Source: Monilinia fructicola (Eukaryota; Ascomycota; Leotiomycetes; Helotiales; Sclerotiniaceae). Taken from it: DNA of 64,000 bases. The position numbers were made by a program, and so were the translations under genes. This document shows, piece after piece, positions 12,306-24,119 of this stretch. The stretch lies in NCBI GenBank assembly GCA_008692225.1, contig VICG01000001.1:2146001-2210000 (forward strand). The letters run 5' to 3'. Within the stretch, counting starts at the first letter, position 1, and each line of letters opens with the position of its first letter. Below the pieces are notes generated by a model, which was not told the origin of the DNA, ran no database searches, and saw only the letters and a list, made by a program, of their open reading frames with translations.

Positions 12306-14321
12306 GTGGGAGGACTTGGCTGGAGTTGGAGTATCTGCTATTGAACTTTTGCTTGGCGTGTGGACATTTGGAGTCGGAGAATATGTTGTTGCAATATTCG
12401 CAGCGTCTGGGCTGGCGTTGGGTTTTGGTGTTCGGCATCCTCGCGAGGGAATGAGTGCCAGTTCGTTTCTACGAATAATATAATTGAAATTCGATCTTCA
12501 TCAGCTATGCTTTTATGTTGTTGGGACCGTCTATCATAAACCTCGATATGTAAATGAGAAGTGAAAGTGAGAGGAGTATCTCATGGTTCTTTGAGTTGTG
12601 TATGCCAAATTCGACATAGTTGGGTGATTCACGGTGTCACCACAAACCACCGGTACCTACCTACCTTATCATATGTAAGTGAATTTTGCTGCCAAGAAAG
12701 AATCAGCATGTACTAAAAAATGTACTGCGATGCCAACAAAGGATTGCAAACTTGACCTCGGGAATCTTCAATCAAAGCGACAACAGAACAAGATTCTCTC
12801 CAAATCACAATAGCTTCTAGGAAGATTTATCTACAAGTATTCTGGTATTCACTTCTCAAATCAGGGCTGTGTCAACACCAGTTTTAAATGGGTTTGTTGG
12901 TCCCCGAAGCGACTCGAAGCGACACCCCTGAAAAGAACAAAGTACTCAGAAGTTGTGAACCTAGTCCATCAGCCACTAGGAACCATTGAAACCTCAGTGG
13001 AGGAGAACCTAATAAGATACAGCTGAAAATTCTTGATCTCTAGTCATAGGATCTCAACTCAGAAGCAATGGGCTTGAATAAGAATAACGTACTTGCGCTT
13101 TTCTTTTCCTTCAAGCCCTTGCCAAGAATCACGATTGGGGCTATGATTGACAATACACGGTATGAGAGGCAGAGTTTGATGTACTTAGCCGCGTCCCATA
13201 ACCATTGACAGATGCAGATTGAGTTTACCCCAAATTATGAAGACAGTCAATGGTTTTACTGACAATCTTCCCGTGTCCAGTTTGAAGTCAAATAGAGTTG
13301 CCATTGGATATCTCAATAAACCAGTCAGAATGATCATATACAATGGCCTGATATGAGTCTTGGTATGATTGGCCTTCACAAAAATCAATGATCTAGACCC
13401 CTGTAAGCGAAACTTACATCGATCGCACCGTCGGAACTTGATATTTGACAACAATCACTTCAACAAAACACAACTTGAATTATCTTTTTCCATCATCAAA
13501 GATCTTTTGGTACCTTAATCATCCTGAAACCTTTTCCTTCCATCGGGATCTAAGTGCTTGACTTGCTATTCTGATCGAGATCATTTCTTGCCCAGTTTGG
13601 TAATCATATTTATCGGCTGTGATGGCAGCAATGGCCAGTATGAATACAGCCATGGTGTTAACGGATTAATGCATCAAACTTACCATGAGCATTTTATCCC
13701 AGACTTTACGATCTCCTGGAATTCAACGCCACAGGCTATTATTATTGGAAGGGTTGGCACGAGAATCCAAAAGCTTTGAATTTCTGGTTCTCAGGCCAAC
13801 TGCTCCCATAATGACTCAAACCCATTTTGAAAGAATGTGAGTGGTGAGCACCGTTCTCCTTCTCATTTCCATGCCATAGTTAATGAACCTCCCGTGGCAA
13901 ATACAGCAAATACAAATGCTGCGACGAGTGGGCAGAAAAGAAGGCAACCTTGGTGGTCGAATGGGTGCACCAGGTTACAAGGGATTTTTGAGCAGCAAAG
14001 GTATGAACAGCATGGGGCGGCACTGGGAGTGAGGAAGGCTTTGATGCCACAAAGGAATTGCAAGAGATGGATACCATTACTATTTCAAGAAGAAAAATGA
14101 CCGATTGGTCATGACAAGGTAAGCAAACTTCTCCTTCGGCTTGATTTGACAATTCCTCTAACCATCAATAGTGAATAAATTACACAGCAAAAAAGAGCTA
14201 GAGAATAATTCTTGGTAATAGCAGATTTCGAGCTCTATATGAGCCAGCTACTGTGTACGCAGATAATACGTTGTTTAGGCAATGTAGTTGATTCTTTTCA
14301 GCTTTTCAGCCTTTTATCACC
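12306..14321. other. Gene-free region, possibly with decayed coding fragments
   Basis: 2 kb with no intact gene. Several 60-90-codon frames (13185-13454 minus, 13558-13779 plus, 13837-14100 plus) show no family pattern, and frames change abruptly. Given the Rab-like relic just downstream, this may be old degenerate coding DNA, but I cannot name its source. Confidence 0.4.
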
Positions 14322-14525
14322 ATCGGAGATTCTGGTTTCGTTAAATCAACCCTCTTGAGCCGATTTACACGAAATAAACTCGGCCTTGACCCAAGATAAA
14401 CAATTGGTGTAGAGTTCGCAACTCGATCTGTTCAAATGGATGCAAAAACAATCAAAGCACATTTCGGGGCTACTGCTGAACAGGAAAAACATGATTTGTT
14501 TGTTTTTGCGCAATTATATCCCCCG
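14322..14525 (+). pseudogene. Decayed Rab11/Ypt31-like GTPase fragment
   Basis: The frame starting at 14322 still shows Rab11 signatures: IGDSG (P-loop start), then LLSRFTRNKLGLDP, an in-frame TAA at 14397-14399, then TIGVEFATRSVQMDAKTIKA and TAEQE in place of TAGQE. The phosphate-binding loop is destroyed (GVGKS has become GFVKS) and the switch II region is heavily altered after the TAEQE remnant. A T-rich AG at 14301-14309 upstream looks like an old intron acceptor. Known Rab11/Ypt3/Ypt31 proteins regulate recycling and secretory vesicle traffic; this copy cannot bind GTP and has no downstream half in place. A possible remnant (TKIDLR) lies at about 14572-14589 after an apparent deletion. 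Likely a duplicated, decayed copy; the functional gene should be elsewhere. Confidence 0.75.
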
Positions 14526-16357
14526 GCTCAAGGTGCCTCGAGGTAGGCCAGCCTCTAGGGCGTCGGGTTTGACAAAGATAGACCTGAGACGCGAGATTGC
14601 CAAGCAGGTTGTTGACTTCCTTCTACCTATCTTGCGAAAGGTTTCGGCAGTTCACGAAAGTAAAGAAGAAAACAAAACTTATGGGCGTGTCCAGTTTTGT
14701 ACCTCCTACAACTTTCCACGCCATGGTTGATGATAGCATGGAGATAGCTGCCGAGCAAGGTCATAACACAGTTCAGAAATATATTTATATCAGTATTGAT
14801 CTCCTTGACGTGGAGCAAGACAAAACTACATACCCAGGCTATGAAGAAGGATCTTTGATAGAAAGAAGCATTTTGCACCGCTTTTTGCCTTGAGGCATGA
14901 AAGATAAATGCCGCGGGAGCGACATGAGTGCGCCAAAGAGTCCTTGCGGAGAAAAAGAAATTGGGAAGTGATGATGGATCAAGTTTGAGAGGTGGATATA
15001 GTTAAGTTGCTGAAAGGGATTTAGTTATATTTGGCTTTTGATTATTCTCGTCTCTGAGACTATGAATGTGCTGCCAAATATCCTTCGGTTCGTGGCGATG
15101 GGAAGAAGATTTGAGGGTCAAGTGAGAACTTTTGCTTTTGGAGAAGATTCTCCACGGCCGCTTTAATTCTCGTACCAGACAATTTCCAACTTGGCTATGG
15201 CGAGGGAACAGGAATTTGGCTCTTGATACTTCCTCATCAAAGCAGAAAGGATCAAATTTGAGCAATGCCCAAGATTTCAGCCGGATACGTCGTTAAAAAT
15301 CGTGTTGGGTTCCACTTGCTCGAGCCCATCTTGAAATGGGTCGAGAACCACTTTGCATATTGGACACAGGAAGAATCATAGCCAATGATGAGACAGACGA
15401 TGGATGACATCTTTTTAACATGGATACTGTCCAATTGATGCTAAAAAGCGCATGGCACGGTATCAAAAGGTAGCGATTGAACAGGAACACCAAATTGAAT
15501 TGGCCCTTGGTGCGAGGATTAACTCACAATGTAGTTACTGGGATTAGATCGGAAGCACCAAACCATATTCAGATCAAACCATTCATCAAATCGAAATGGG
15601 TCAACGAGTTTCCACTTTGGTTCCTAAACCACGCTCAGTTGTATCAAGAAATGCTCGACACAACAGAACAACATCCACTAAAATGGATTCCAATAGAACA
15701 ACTTGTTGATATTTGCCTGCTCATGTGAATACTTGAGAAGAGTGATGCAGAGGATGGCAAAGGTGGAATATGCTTTGGGCTGTTATAGTGAGGGGATGGT
15801 ACAGAGATGGATTGAATGGCCTGGATCAAAAGTGGAGATGCGAAAGCTGAATCTAGCGAGTGTGATAATGAGCAAAGAATTCTGATATATATGATGGTGA
15901 GAAGTATGAGGACCAAAAATCAGAGGATAATAGCATCGATAGGGAAAAGAATGGAGGAGTATGCTTGAACCGGCTGGTGAGTTGGCTTCAATTTAGCCAA
16001 TAAAAACACCTTGAGAAAGACAATCCCTGTCTAGATACCTTCTAGCACGTAATAGGCTCATTAGATCCTCTCTGACTAAGATTGAGTTTTTCCCAAGTTC
16101 ACCTAATGATTTTGATACAGCTTGATTATCAAGCAAGCTTAACTTTCAACTCAATATAGTATTTCAAATCAAGGGCCGATGATTACCTAGCTATGTAGGT
16201 ATAAATAAGCCTCTTTTCTATCAGTCTTTATCCAAACAATACCGTGCCCTTCAGAGACATCATAATTACACTTATATCCATCATACAACCAGGAGTAAAT
16301 TGGTCAAAGTCGAGCACTTGCTTAGAAAAAGAGGTCCCCTAAGTTACCTAACACAAA
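14526..16357. other. Gene-free region next to the Rab relic
   Basis: 1.8 kb without an intact gene. Open stretches at 14597-14893, 15002-15434 (minus) and 15477-15728 have fairly coding-like composition but no assignable domain and no plausible gene model. The promoter of the OYE gene should lie in the last 200-300 bases, which are AT-rich. Confidence 0.4.
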
Positions 16358-17922
16358 ATGACATATCCTGATGTTAGGACGATTAGTCGCGGAGCGAATA
16401 ATTTTGTATGCCAATGCTCCCTTAACTTCAGCACACTTGCTTCAGAAGCTCTCCTGTTGACCAAATGGTAGCCGTACTTCACCCCTGCTCAGTATCCTGC
16501 ATCAGGAACAGCAGTAAAGCCTCAGCCGAAAGACAAGAGAATCCCAAAGCTTTTCCACCCATTGAAGATTAGAGGCGTTACCTTCCAAAATAGAATCTGG
16601 GTGAATTTTCTTTAAAAGCTTTGCCTGGTTTCATGCGATTTGGCAACTACTGATATTGTTTCATGGCACAGGTTGCGCCGCTAAGTCAATACTCGGCTGA
16701 AGATGGGAAAGCAACGCCCTGGCACCTATCCCAAATTGGTGGCTGGGTCACCCGTGGTCCTGGTCTCACCATAATAGAAGGAACAGCCGTTTCAAAAAAC
16801 GGCAGGTTAGGTCCCAATGGCATGGGTCTTTGGAAGGAGGAGCAAGTTGAATCTTTGAAAGAGATTGTGGATTTTACACATTCTCAGGTGCGCAAGGTTC
16901 TCCAACGTAAAACTCTGTTTGGGTTTTTTAATTTCTGTGCTCCCTCTCTTCCCAACATAGCCAACTTTCCTTGTTCTAGTCCAGTGGCCGTGTTTTAAAG
17001 GAATCACTAACTTCTCTATGTTGTCACAGAGCCAACTCATTGGAATCCAGCTCTTTCATTCAGGTCGCAAAGGCTCCACGGTTGCGCCATGGCTGGGATC
17101 TCATAGTGCAATTAAAGAGGAAGGCGGTTGGCCTGATGATATCATCGGACCGAGTGCAGTGCCTTACGATCAGGGCTCATTCATGCCGAAAGAAATGACA
17201 CTCTCCGACATTGCTGATTTCAGAAGGTCCTGGGTAAGCGCTGTCGAGCGTTCTATGAGAGCTGGATTCGACGTTATTGAGATCCATGCGGCTCATGGAT
17301 TTCTATTGCACCAGTTTCTTAGTCCTGTGAGCAATAAAAGAAGTGATCAGTACGGTGGTAGCTTTGACAACCGTATTCGTTTACTTTTAGAGATCATTCA
17401 AGACACTCGCTTTACGATTCCCGAGACAATGCCTTTGTTCCTACGAGTCAGTGCAACAGATTGGCTAGAGGAGACTGGCATTGAAGGCTGGACTCTCGAA
17501 GAAACTACGCAGTTGTCACTAAAAGCTGCAGAACTCGGTATCGATTTTATTGATGTTTCTTCTGGTGGTTCCCATCCCGCGCAAATCATCAAAGGCGGCC
17601 CAGCATACCAAGCTGACTTTTCCAAGCACATCAAGAATGTAGTTAAAAACAAAGCTTTTGTTGGTGCTGTTGGGACCATCACAAATGGCGTGCAAGCTAA
17701 TGATCTTCTCGATGATGGCCTTGATGCTATCTTCAATGGAAGATTATTCCAAAAGAATCCTGGCTTAGTTTGGTCATGGGCTGATGATCTGGGGTAAGCC
17801 ACCACAAATTCTAAGCGACCTGAAATTACTGACTCGAGGGTAGAATAATTGTACATGCTGCAAGTCAAATTCAATGGGCATTTAAGGAAATCCCCAATCC
17901 ACTCGTCATGCCAAAAGTGTAG
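16358..17922 (+). CDS. Old Yellow Enzyme-family NADH:flavin oxidoreductase (YqjM-like)
   Basis: Five exons: 16358-16405, 16472-16600, 16672-16887, 17030-17793 and 17844-17922, giving 411 residues. The TIM-barrel FMN enzyme pattern is clear: IRGVTFQNRIW, GLTIIEGTAVSKNGR, IGIQLFHSGRKGS, then HAAHGFLLHQFLSP followed by NKRSDQYGGSF, and the C-terminal FMN phosphate segment DAIFNGRLFQKNPG. These enzymes reduce activated C=C bonds with NAD(P)H and occur as tailoring enzymes in fungal clusters. The position normally PLCQYSAEDG reads PLSQYSAEDG: the cysteine that contacts FMN in YqjM-class enzymes is serine here. The short first and last exons were found by family similarity and splice phase; the last one completes ASQIQWAFKEIPNPL. 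It sits between two flavin monooxygenase genes. Confidence 0.9.
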
Positions 17923-19135
17923 CAACTAGTGCTTAAATCCACCTTCGGTTCCTGTTACTTTTCGGTTTTAGAGCATCATATTATAAAATGAGAAAATAAG
18001 TTAGAACAAGGTTAAAATGGTGATGGGTAGAAGATGATAACTTCCTCTCGGAACTCAGAAATTGGATGGCGCAAATGCTCACGATCAACTTCCACGAGCA
18101 TGCTTTAATTAGCGATAGAATTATTGACATGTCCCTTTGTTCCCATTCAATCCATGTACATGAACTTCCCTCTGGCACAGCTTCAAGGGAAATTCTGTCT
18201 GAAAATGCAGGGGCACCCGTGGACATGCTTGATAATTCTCTTTCGTCGCTTTTTTCTCCTCTCAACGTCAGATCAGGGTAGCAACACTAGTTACTTTCTT
18301 CTTCGAGGTCCTGGACTATCAAATTTGTGGCATGGCTTATAGATTTGGCTCAACAAGGACATCCTCTCTGCCGTTATGATGATCTTAAGCTTGTATTCTC
18401 TGTGTTTTGTTGCGACAGAAGCAAAATCTTAACGCAAACAGGCTCGGACATCCGGATGCACCGGGCCCTGTTAGCGAGCTTCAATATTGTCACGTGCTTT
18501 GTCATCCCTTGCGTCACTAACTACCTTTGACTTCGAAAACTTCTTTGCTAATCATTGGTATCATTGATTCTCGCAAATCTCTGTGTTACATTTGGAAATT
18601 AATAAGGAAAGTTTCATACTGTAGAAAGCGTATCAGTGCACCTTAAAGGACTGGATATGCTTATTGATGAATCGAAAGTAGCAAGTTTTTGAGTATCTCG
18701 TGTCCCTTCATTGATGAGGCGATGGATGGCCGGTGAGCCATAAGTTTGCGCTGATTACTCTTCCGTACGGGATGCAATAGTAGTATCCCTCAAAACACGT
18801 TAAGATTGAGAAGTAAAAGATAAGAACTGATCATGAGATCACACTATTCCCATTACGTTGAGTTTGGCATTTCGTTCCTGCTGTGCTTGCGTTCGTGTAA
18901 CCTCTTAATACCTCACAAGTCCCGATGGCGAGAGAGGTATGAGCGATGAAGTCACTTGCTCATATCAACCATTCATCACTATAGATTGATTGATAAATCG
19001 AGCCAATTTTCTGTGGCTTTATCTCCTCGATATGTTTTGTGTTCTAGTACTCCCAATCCTCCCAAAACACAACCTAAGATCCAATATCAAATATTGAGTA
19101 CACCACATATCATCTTCTCAGACATATCTGGAAAT
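17923..19135. other. Intergenic region, no gene seen
   Basis: 1.2 kb between the OYE and FMO-type genes. Short frames at 18066-18530 lack features. It should contain the FMO promoter. Confidence 0.5.
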
Positions 19136-21096
19136 ATGCCTGCCGTTGATATTGTTGTCATTGGCTCCGGTATGAATGAATTCTTCCTCTTGATCCTCTG
19201 TTTTTGAAAAATGTACCGATTGTATACAAATCATTGACTTTTGTATCGCATCTCATAGGCCTAAGCGGCCTGGCTTTTGCTAAATTTTACCTCGACATCC
19301 ATCCTAAAGTGAATTTAATCATTCTCGAAGAGGACAGCAGATGTCTCGGTGGTGTTTGGAGCTCAAGTAAGTGTCATGTTCTGCTTGACTGAGATATCTG
19401 TCATACTTCAATTTATGCACACTAATTTATGTGTAATTCCAAGGACGATCATACAAGGAATTCTGGTGTCAAAGTGGCCGTCGAATGTCTGGATTCTCCG
19501 ATGTTCCACTCATTGTTCCTGAAGATGCGCCTCTATATCATGACACTTTTGAAGCCAAATATGTCACCAAGTACCTCGAAGAGTATGCTCATAATCATAG
19601 CTATCATGGGAAGACTCTCTTTTCACGAATAAAGTTCGACCACAAGGCTTTGAAAATCGAAAAGGCAGGGGAGACATGGCTCGTAACAACCACATGTCCA
19701 ATCCATCTTAAACCAAAATACACAGAAAACTGGCGGATCATCTGGAGATGCCCTAAGCTTGTTGTTGCTACCGGCCGTACTTCTTTCCCCAAGATGCCTT
19801 CGCTTGATTGGGGGTCTAAAGATCCATACCAAATCCAATCTGTTCATCACCATAAAGATTTTGGGGTTATATCGCAGCATCTATCTTGTACCGACAAAAA
19901 ACGACACTTTGTTGTTCATGGCGGCGGCAAGTCTGCTGCAGATATGGCCTATGAGTTGGTCAAGAAGGGTCAGCAGGTTAGTTGGATTATCCGAACAAGT
20001 GGCGAAGGTCCAGCTCTCCTATTTCCCGCCCCTGGGCATGGTCGTTACAGGAATTCAATCGAAAGTTCGGCAACCAGGATTAAAGCACTCTTCAGCCCAT
20101 CTCCATTTATGCCCAGCTCTTGGTGGTTCTCCTTAATATGTTCCATAATTTATGGTACTCGTATTGGAATAAACTATATGCTAAAGAGAATAGAAAGTGT
20201 CGATCAATATTGTCGCAATGCTGCGGGGTATAACACCAGGCCGGAGTCATCATCAACTTTCTCGCTCCTTGATTTTACGACCTCGTGAGTGTCTCCCAGT
20301 AATGCGTGGAAACAATATCAATACTGATATCATCAGTGCATTCTGGTGTACTGGACCAGTAGGACTTGTGCAGCACGACGATTTCTGGGATACCATAGCT
20401 CAGAATGTTCGGATCTATCGCAACGATGTCAAATCTTATAGAAACGGTCGATTGACATTAGATGATGGTACTGAGCTGTTTGCAGATGAATTCTTACTAG
20501 GCACGGGATGGGAGGATATTAAACATAGGCTCTTTGACGAAGTTCAAGTTCGGTCTTTAGGTCTTTCTCACTCAAAATCACTTGACACTCAAGAAGAAAT
20601 TGAGCTGTGGGAGAAACTTCATAAAGATGCAGATCTTCAAGTGATTGCCAAGTTTCCAATACTTGAACACCCTCCTCCCCACCGAAAACCCACCTCTATG
20701 GCAACCACACAAAATCTATACAAAGGTATTGTACCACTTGAAGGCCAGTCAATCGCATTTCTAGGAGCCATAGACATTTCCAATTCTTTTCGCGCTGCCG
20801 AAACACAAGCTATCTGGACTACGGCATACTTCGACGGTAACATAACTTTGCCTCCGTTGGAACAGATGATTAAGGAAGTTGCATACATGCACGCATTTTC
20901 GAAACGAAGATATCCTACCCATGGCCAAAAAGGAGATTGTTTCTTCTTTGAGCTTATTTGGTACACGGATGCTTTACTTCATGAGGTTGGTTTGAGATCA
21001 CATCGCAAAGGGTGGTGGGCCGACTTGGTAGAACCTTGTCTGGCGTCGGATTTGAAAGACATGAAGTATGAATACAAGAAGAAATATGGACTATGA
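19136..21096 (+). CDS. Flavin-containing monooxygenase (FMO-like, FAD/NADPH)
   Basis: Four exons: 19136-19169, 19259-19366, 19444-20284 and 20337-21096, giving 580 residues. The first intron interrupts the FAD Rossmann motif, rebuilt as VVIGSGLSGLAFA. LGGVWSS follows at about residue 45, and HGGGKSAADMAYEL at about residue 190 is the NADPH-binding glycine motif. The C-terminal half contains LDDGTELFADEFLLGTGW, the usual FMO strand leading to the second FAD contact. Two hydrophobic stretches around residues 255-285 (SWWFSLICSIIYG) may associate with membrane. FMO-like enzymes oxygenate nitrogen, sulphur or ketone groups; in dikaritin RiPP clusters (UstF1/UstF2) such enzymes oxidise the modified peptide. 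It is convergent with the MFS gene (427 bp apart). Substrate unknown. Confidence 0.9.
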
Positions 21097-21523
21097 GCTT
21101 TCTAATAGACAAGATTAATGCGATTCCGTGGGGTAGAGTCATTGTATGAGAGTGCCCGCTCAGTCAGAATTCAACTGAGATATTTGCACTTTTAATTCAT
21201 GTAAAGCGCATAGGTAGCGTTTCTAACAATTTATCGGCTTCATCTTGTCGTATATTACTCTCAACTGATCCTACCAAGGTCGTGTTTTGTTAGAATCTCC
21301 CTCATGCTCAGTACATTTTCTATATAGCCATGTGCCAATCATTTTCGGCTACAGATCTTCATATATGCCGGAAAAACATCTAAGCTTGTATGCGCAACTC
21401 GCAACTCGCTCCTCGTGAGACTTTTCAAACTTTCAACATCCAGTTCCGGATATCTTCTCACATGATCCTACTTTCTTAACATATCACCATTACGGTATGC
21501 CACGATTTTCTCAAGGCTGTATT

Positions 21524-23278
21524 TCATAGCTCTGGTTGAAAGCGGGGATTCGTTCTAATCCTTTCCCCGCATCTCAATAACAGTAGTGCTATCGGCACAA
21601 ACCCTATCGCAATGAACGCCAATATACTATTACCCCAACCATACCCCAGGTGATCGTACAAAGGATTGGCACCCAACGGAAGCAGAGTTGAACAAATCGA
21701 GCGTATGATGGTGCATGCTCCAGTAGTACTCGCAGCATAGATGTTATAGGTATCGACAAGATACACCTGCACGGGCAGATAGCTGAATAGAATACCCACT
21801 GCAATAACCGAACTACCTATAATTGGCACAATCCAATGGGTATGATATTCAAGGGACCACCCATACCAGAAAAACCCTATCGGGAGAAGAAATGCGCCGA
21901 TGAACATGGGCGGTAGACGATATTCGGGTTTTTTATCGTTGTGTTTGGCTTCCATTCTGAGCATATAAAGGTCAGAAAATCGACCTAGGGTTAGTTGGCA
22001 AAAGACAAACCCAAACATCAGGCCGAAATAGGCGAGACCGCTTTGGCCGGGGGTGAAAGAATAATTGTTTTGAAAGATCGTGCCGATGGTGGCGAAACAT
22101 ATCATCCCATAAGCATTGCTGATAGCACTGTAGAAGCCAACAAAGGGGACTATGGGGGAGAGAAAAAGCATTTTGAAGGGTCGAGTCCAAGCTGCCTTGA
22201 GAGCCTCCTCTGGAGTTGGTTGGCTCTGGGGTAAGCATTCTACCTCTTTATTCTGCTTTCGCCTCGAAACTACTGGTCCATAAGTCTCTCTGAGGATAAC
22301 GAGAGACAGAGAAAATAGAAGACCAAACTATCGTATTATTAGATACCTGGAAATCGTTTGTTCAGAAGCAACTGACCAAAATCAACGTTGAGTAGAAAAT
22401 CCATCTCCAACTTATATTTTCCACGATATAACCACCGATTACGGGACCTGGACTTGATGAGTTTACTTCTTAAGATGAGAATAGCAAATACAAAAACTGA
22501 CCAATTGTCGGACCCTATCAGTAGTTAGTAAGAGTCTAAAAATCCAGCACGATAGTATAGCATGATACATACGACTACGGGGCCTGCAGACATAATACTC
22601 AAAGCGAGCCCTCTCCTTTCTCTTGGAATAAGATCAGCTACTATAGCCGGACCCATAAGCACAAATATGATAGCTGCAAACCCCATAACAGCACGGAATA
22701 CAACGAATACAAGAAGACTCCTACTCGACCCACATACTGCTAGAGCTAGCATAAAACCGATGTAGCCAGGATACAGCACCGTCACGTGTCCGTATAACTC
22801 ACTCATGGGAGCGATGACAAGAGGTCCTAGACAGTAGCCGATGGTATATATGGAGACTGTGAGAGAAGCGACTGAGTCATTGGCGGAGTGAAAATCGGCC
22901 ATTATGGAGGGGAGCGCGGGCTCAAATGCTGAGGTACATGTTGCTCTGGATCCAATTAGTTCTACTGATACTCTTAATGACCTGAGCTGATGAACCTTAC
23001 GCAATGAAGTTGGTGATGACGAGAAGGGATATTGTTGTCCATTTGCGCATGGGAGACCAGTTTATTGGGTTTTGGAGGGAAGATAGCCAAGCTGAGGGAG
23101 TCAAATCATGGTTACTGAGATCACGCTCAATTACGAGTTGGTCCGAGGTCTGCTTTTCCTTGCCTGTAGAATTCAAAACAGTACTGTCAAGACAATGGTG
23201 CAATGTTGCCTCCATGCTCTTGATGTGAATTTCGGAAGCCGATTCTGCACCCGAATTGAGTGGAGGTTGCGGTGTCAT
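21524..23278 (-). CDS. MFS transporter, DHA1-like drug/metabolite:H+ antiporter
   Basis: Five exons on the minus strand: 23278-23001, 22945-22573, 22514-22502, 22447-22377 and 22327-21524, giving 512 residues. All splice phases agree, and the junctions restore the family sequence: NFIAATCTSAFEPALPSIM, GPTIGPVIGGYIVENISWRW and LFGLLFSLSLVILRETYGP. About twelve hydrophobic helices are visible after a hydrophilic N terminus of about 80 residues. The loop 2-3 motif is degenerate (SELYGHVTVLYPG in place of the usual GRR form). The third exon is only 13 nt. Fungal DHA1 transporters export drugs and secondary metabolites across the plasma membrane; here it sits between an FMO and a UstYa-like gene, so export of a cluster product is a reasonable inference. 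Confidence 0.88.
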
Positions 23279-24119
23279 TGTGACCAGGAGAGAATAATGG
23301 AAAGAATCAAGCAGGCTTCACCTTTTCAGATTTAACCCCGTGGCAAGATTCAAGATTATAGGGGTATTTTTTGGGGGATCGGTTTGAGTCTCTATCAGAG
23401 GCTTAGTTCGAGGGATGTTTGCTCTTAGGTATCACTCGGTGTTTTTACAAGGTATCCTCGTAGATAGTTGAATACTTGTCATGTGCATGATTGGTGATGA
23501 CGGGTATTTTGCTCAGTCGCATTGTTTCACTCAAAACTATTGGTATCGAATAACCTCAGATAGACACGAAGATTGGAAGTAACGTTGGGTTGGCAGGACA
23601 TGCTATTTTACTTCTGGAGCTAGAGTGTTTGACAGAACGGGAAGAGCGAGGGGGGGGGGCAAGGGGGGGCACCTTTAAGTGGTATCCTAACCAATATTAA
23701 GATACCTCCGGTAAAGCTTAAAAAAGCCTTGTATCGAGGCTCTTGTTCCGGAGGAGGTCCGAAGTATTTCTTGTGAAACAGTTGAAAGGTCCTTTTCTTG
23801 CCGTAAGGCTATTCCAAGTGATACAATGTGATGTCAAATCTGGCAAGTACGACTAACTTGGGAGTGTATTCAGTTCCGAAGACTCAAGGTTTCTTTTTGT
23901 GTTTTACAGGTGTGCGGGTGACTTATTCAAAACCATCAATCGACTTATTTTCTCATGAACTCTCATTTTGGTGAATAGGTTGTAGTAGCACCGATTCTGC
24001 CCATTGGGCCATTCAAACTTTTATTGCAGTAAATAAGATAAAATGCGTAAAGATAGCTTTGTTAGCATTATATATGCTGGTAAAACAGGACCAATGTAAA
24101 GTTGAGACACTCTCCAAAA
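23279..24119. other. Intergenic region with G-runs
   Basis: 840 bp between the starts of the MFS gene and the end of the UstYa-like gene. No gene seen. Two G-runs lie at 23650-23659 (10 G) and 23663-23669 (7 G). Confidence 0.5.

Noticed and set aside
12280..12483. Open frame with a hydrophobic stretch (GVWTFGVGEYVVAIF)
   Set aside because: It overlaps the end of the 98-residue gene in another frame, has no plausible start context and no family pattern.
14526..14730. Downstream half of the Rab11-like relic
   Set aside because: Only TKIDLR resembles the family, at the wrong distance; too weak to annotate.
15477..15728. Frame with an NRPS-like/reductase-style ending (LKWIPIEQLVDICL)
   Set aside because: The resemblance to NAD-binding reductase C-terminal motifs is a single short stretch with no GxxGxxG or YxxxK motif nearby.
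23650..23669. G-quadruplex element
   Set aside because: Two G-runs alone are not a specific signal, and homopolymer lengths in this assembly may be unreliable.
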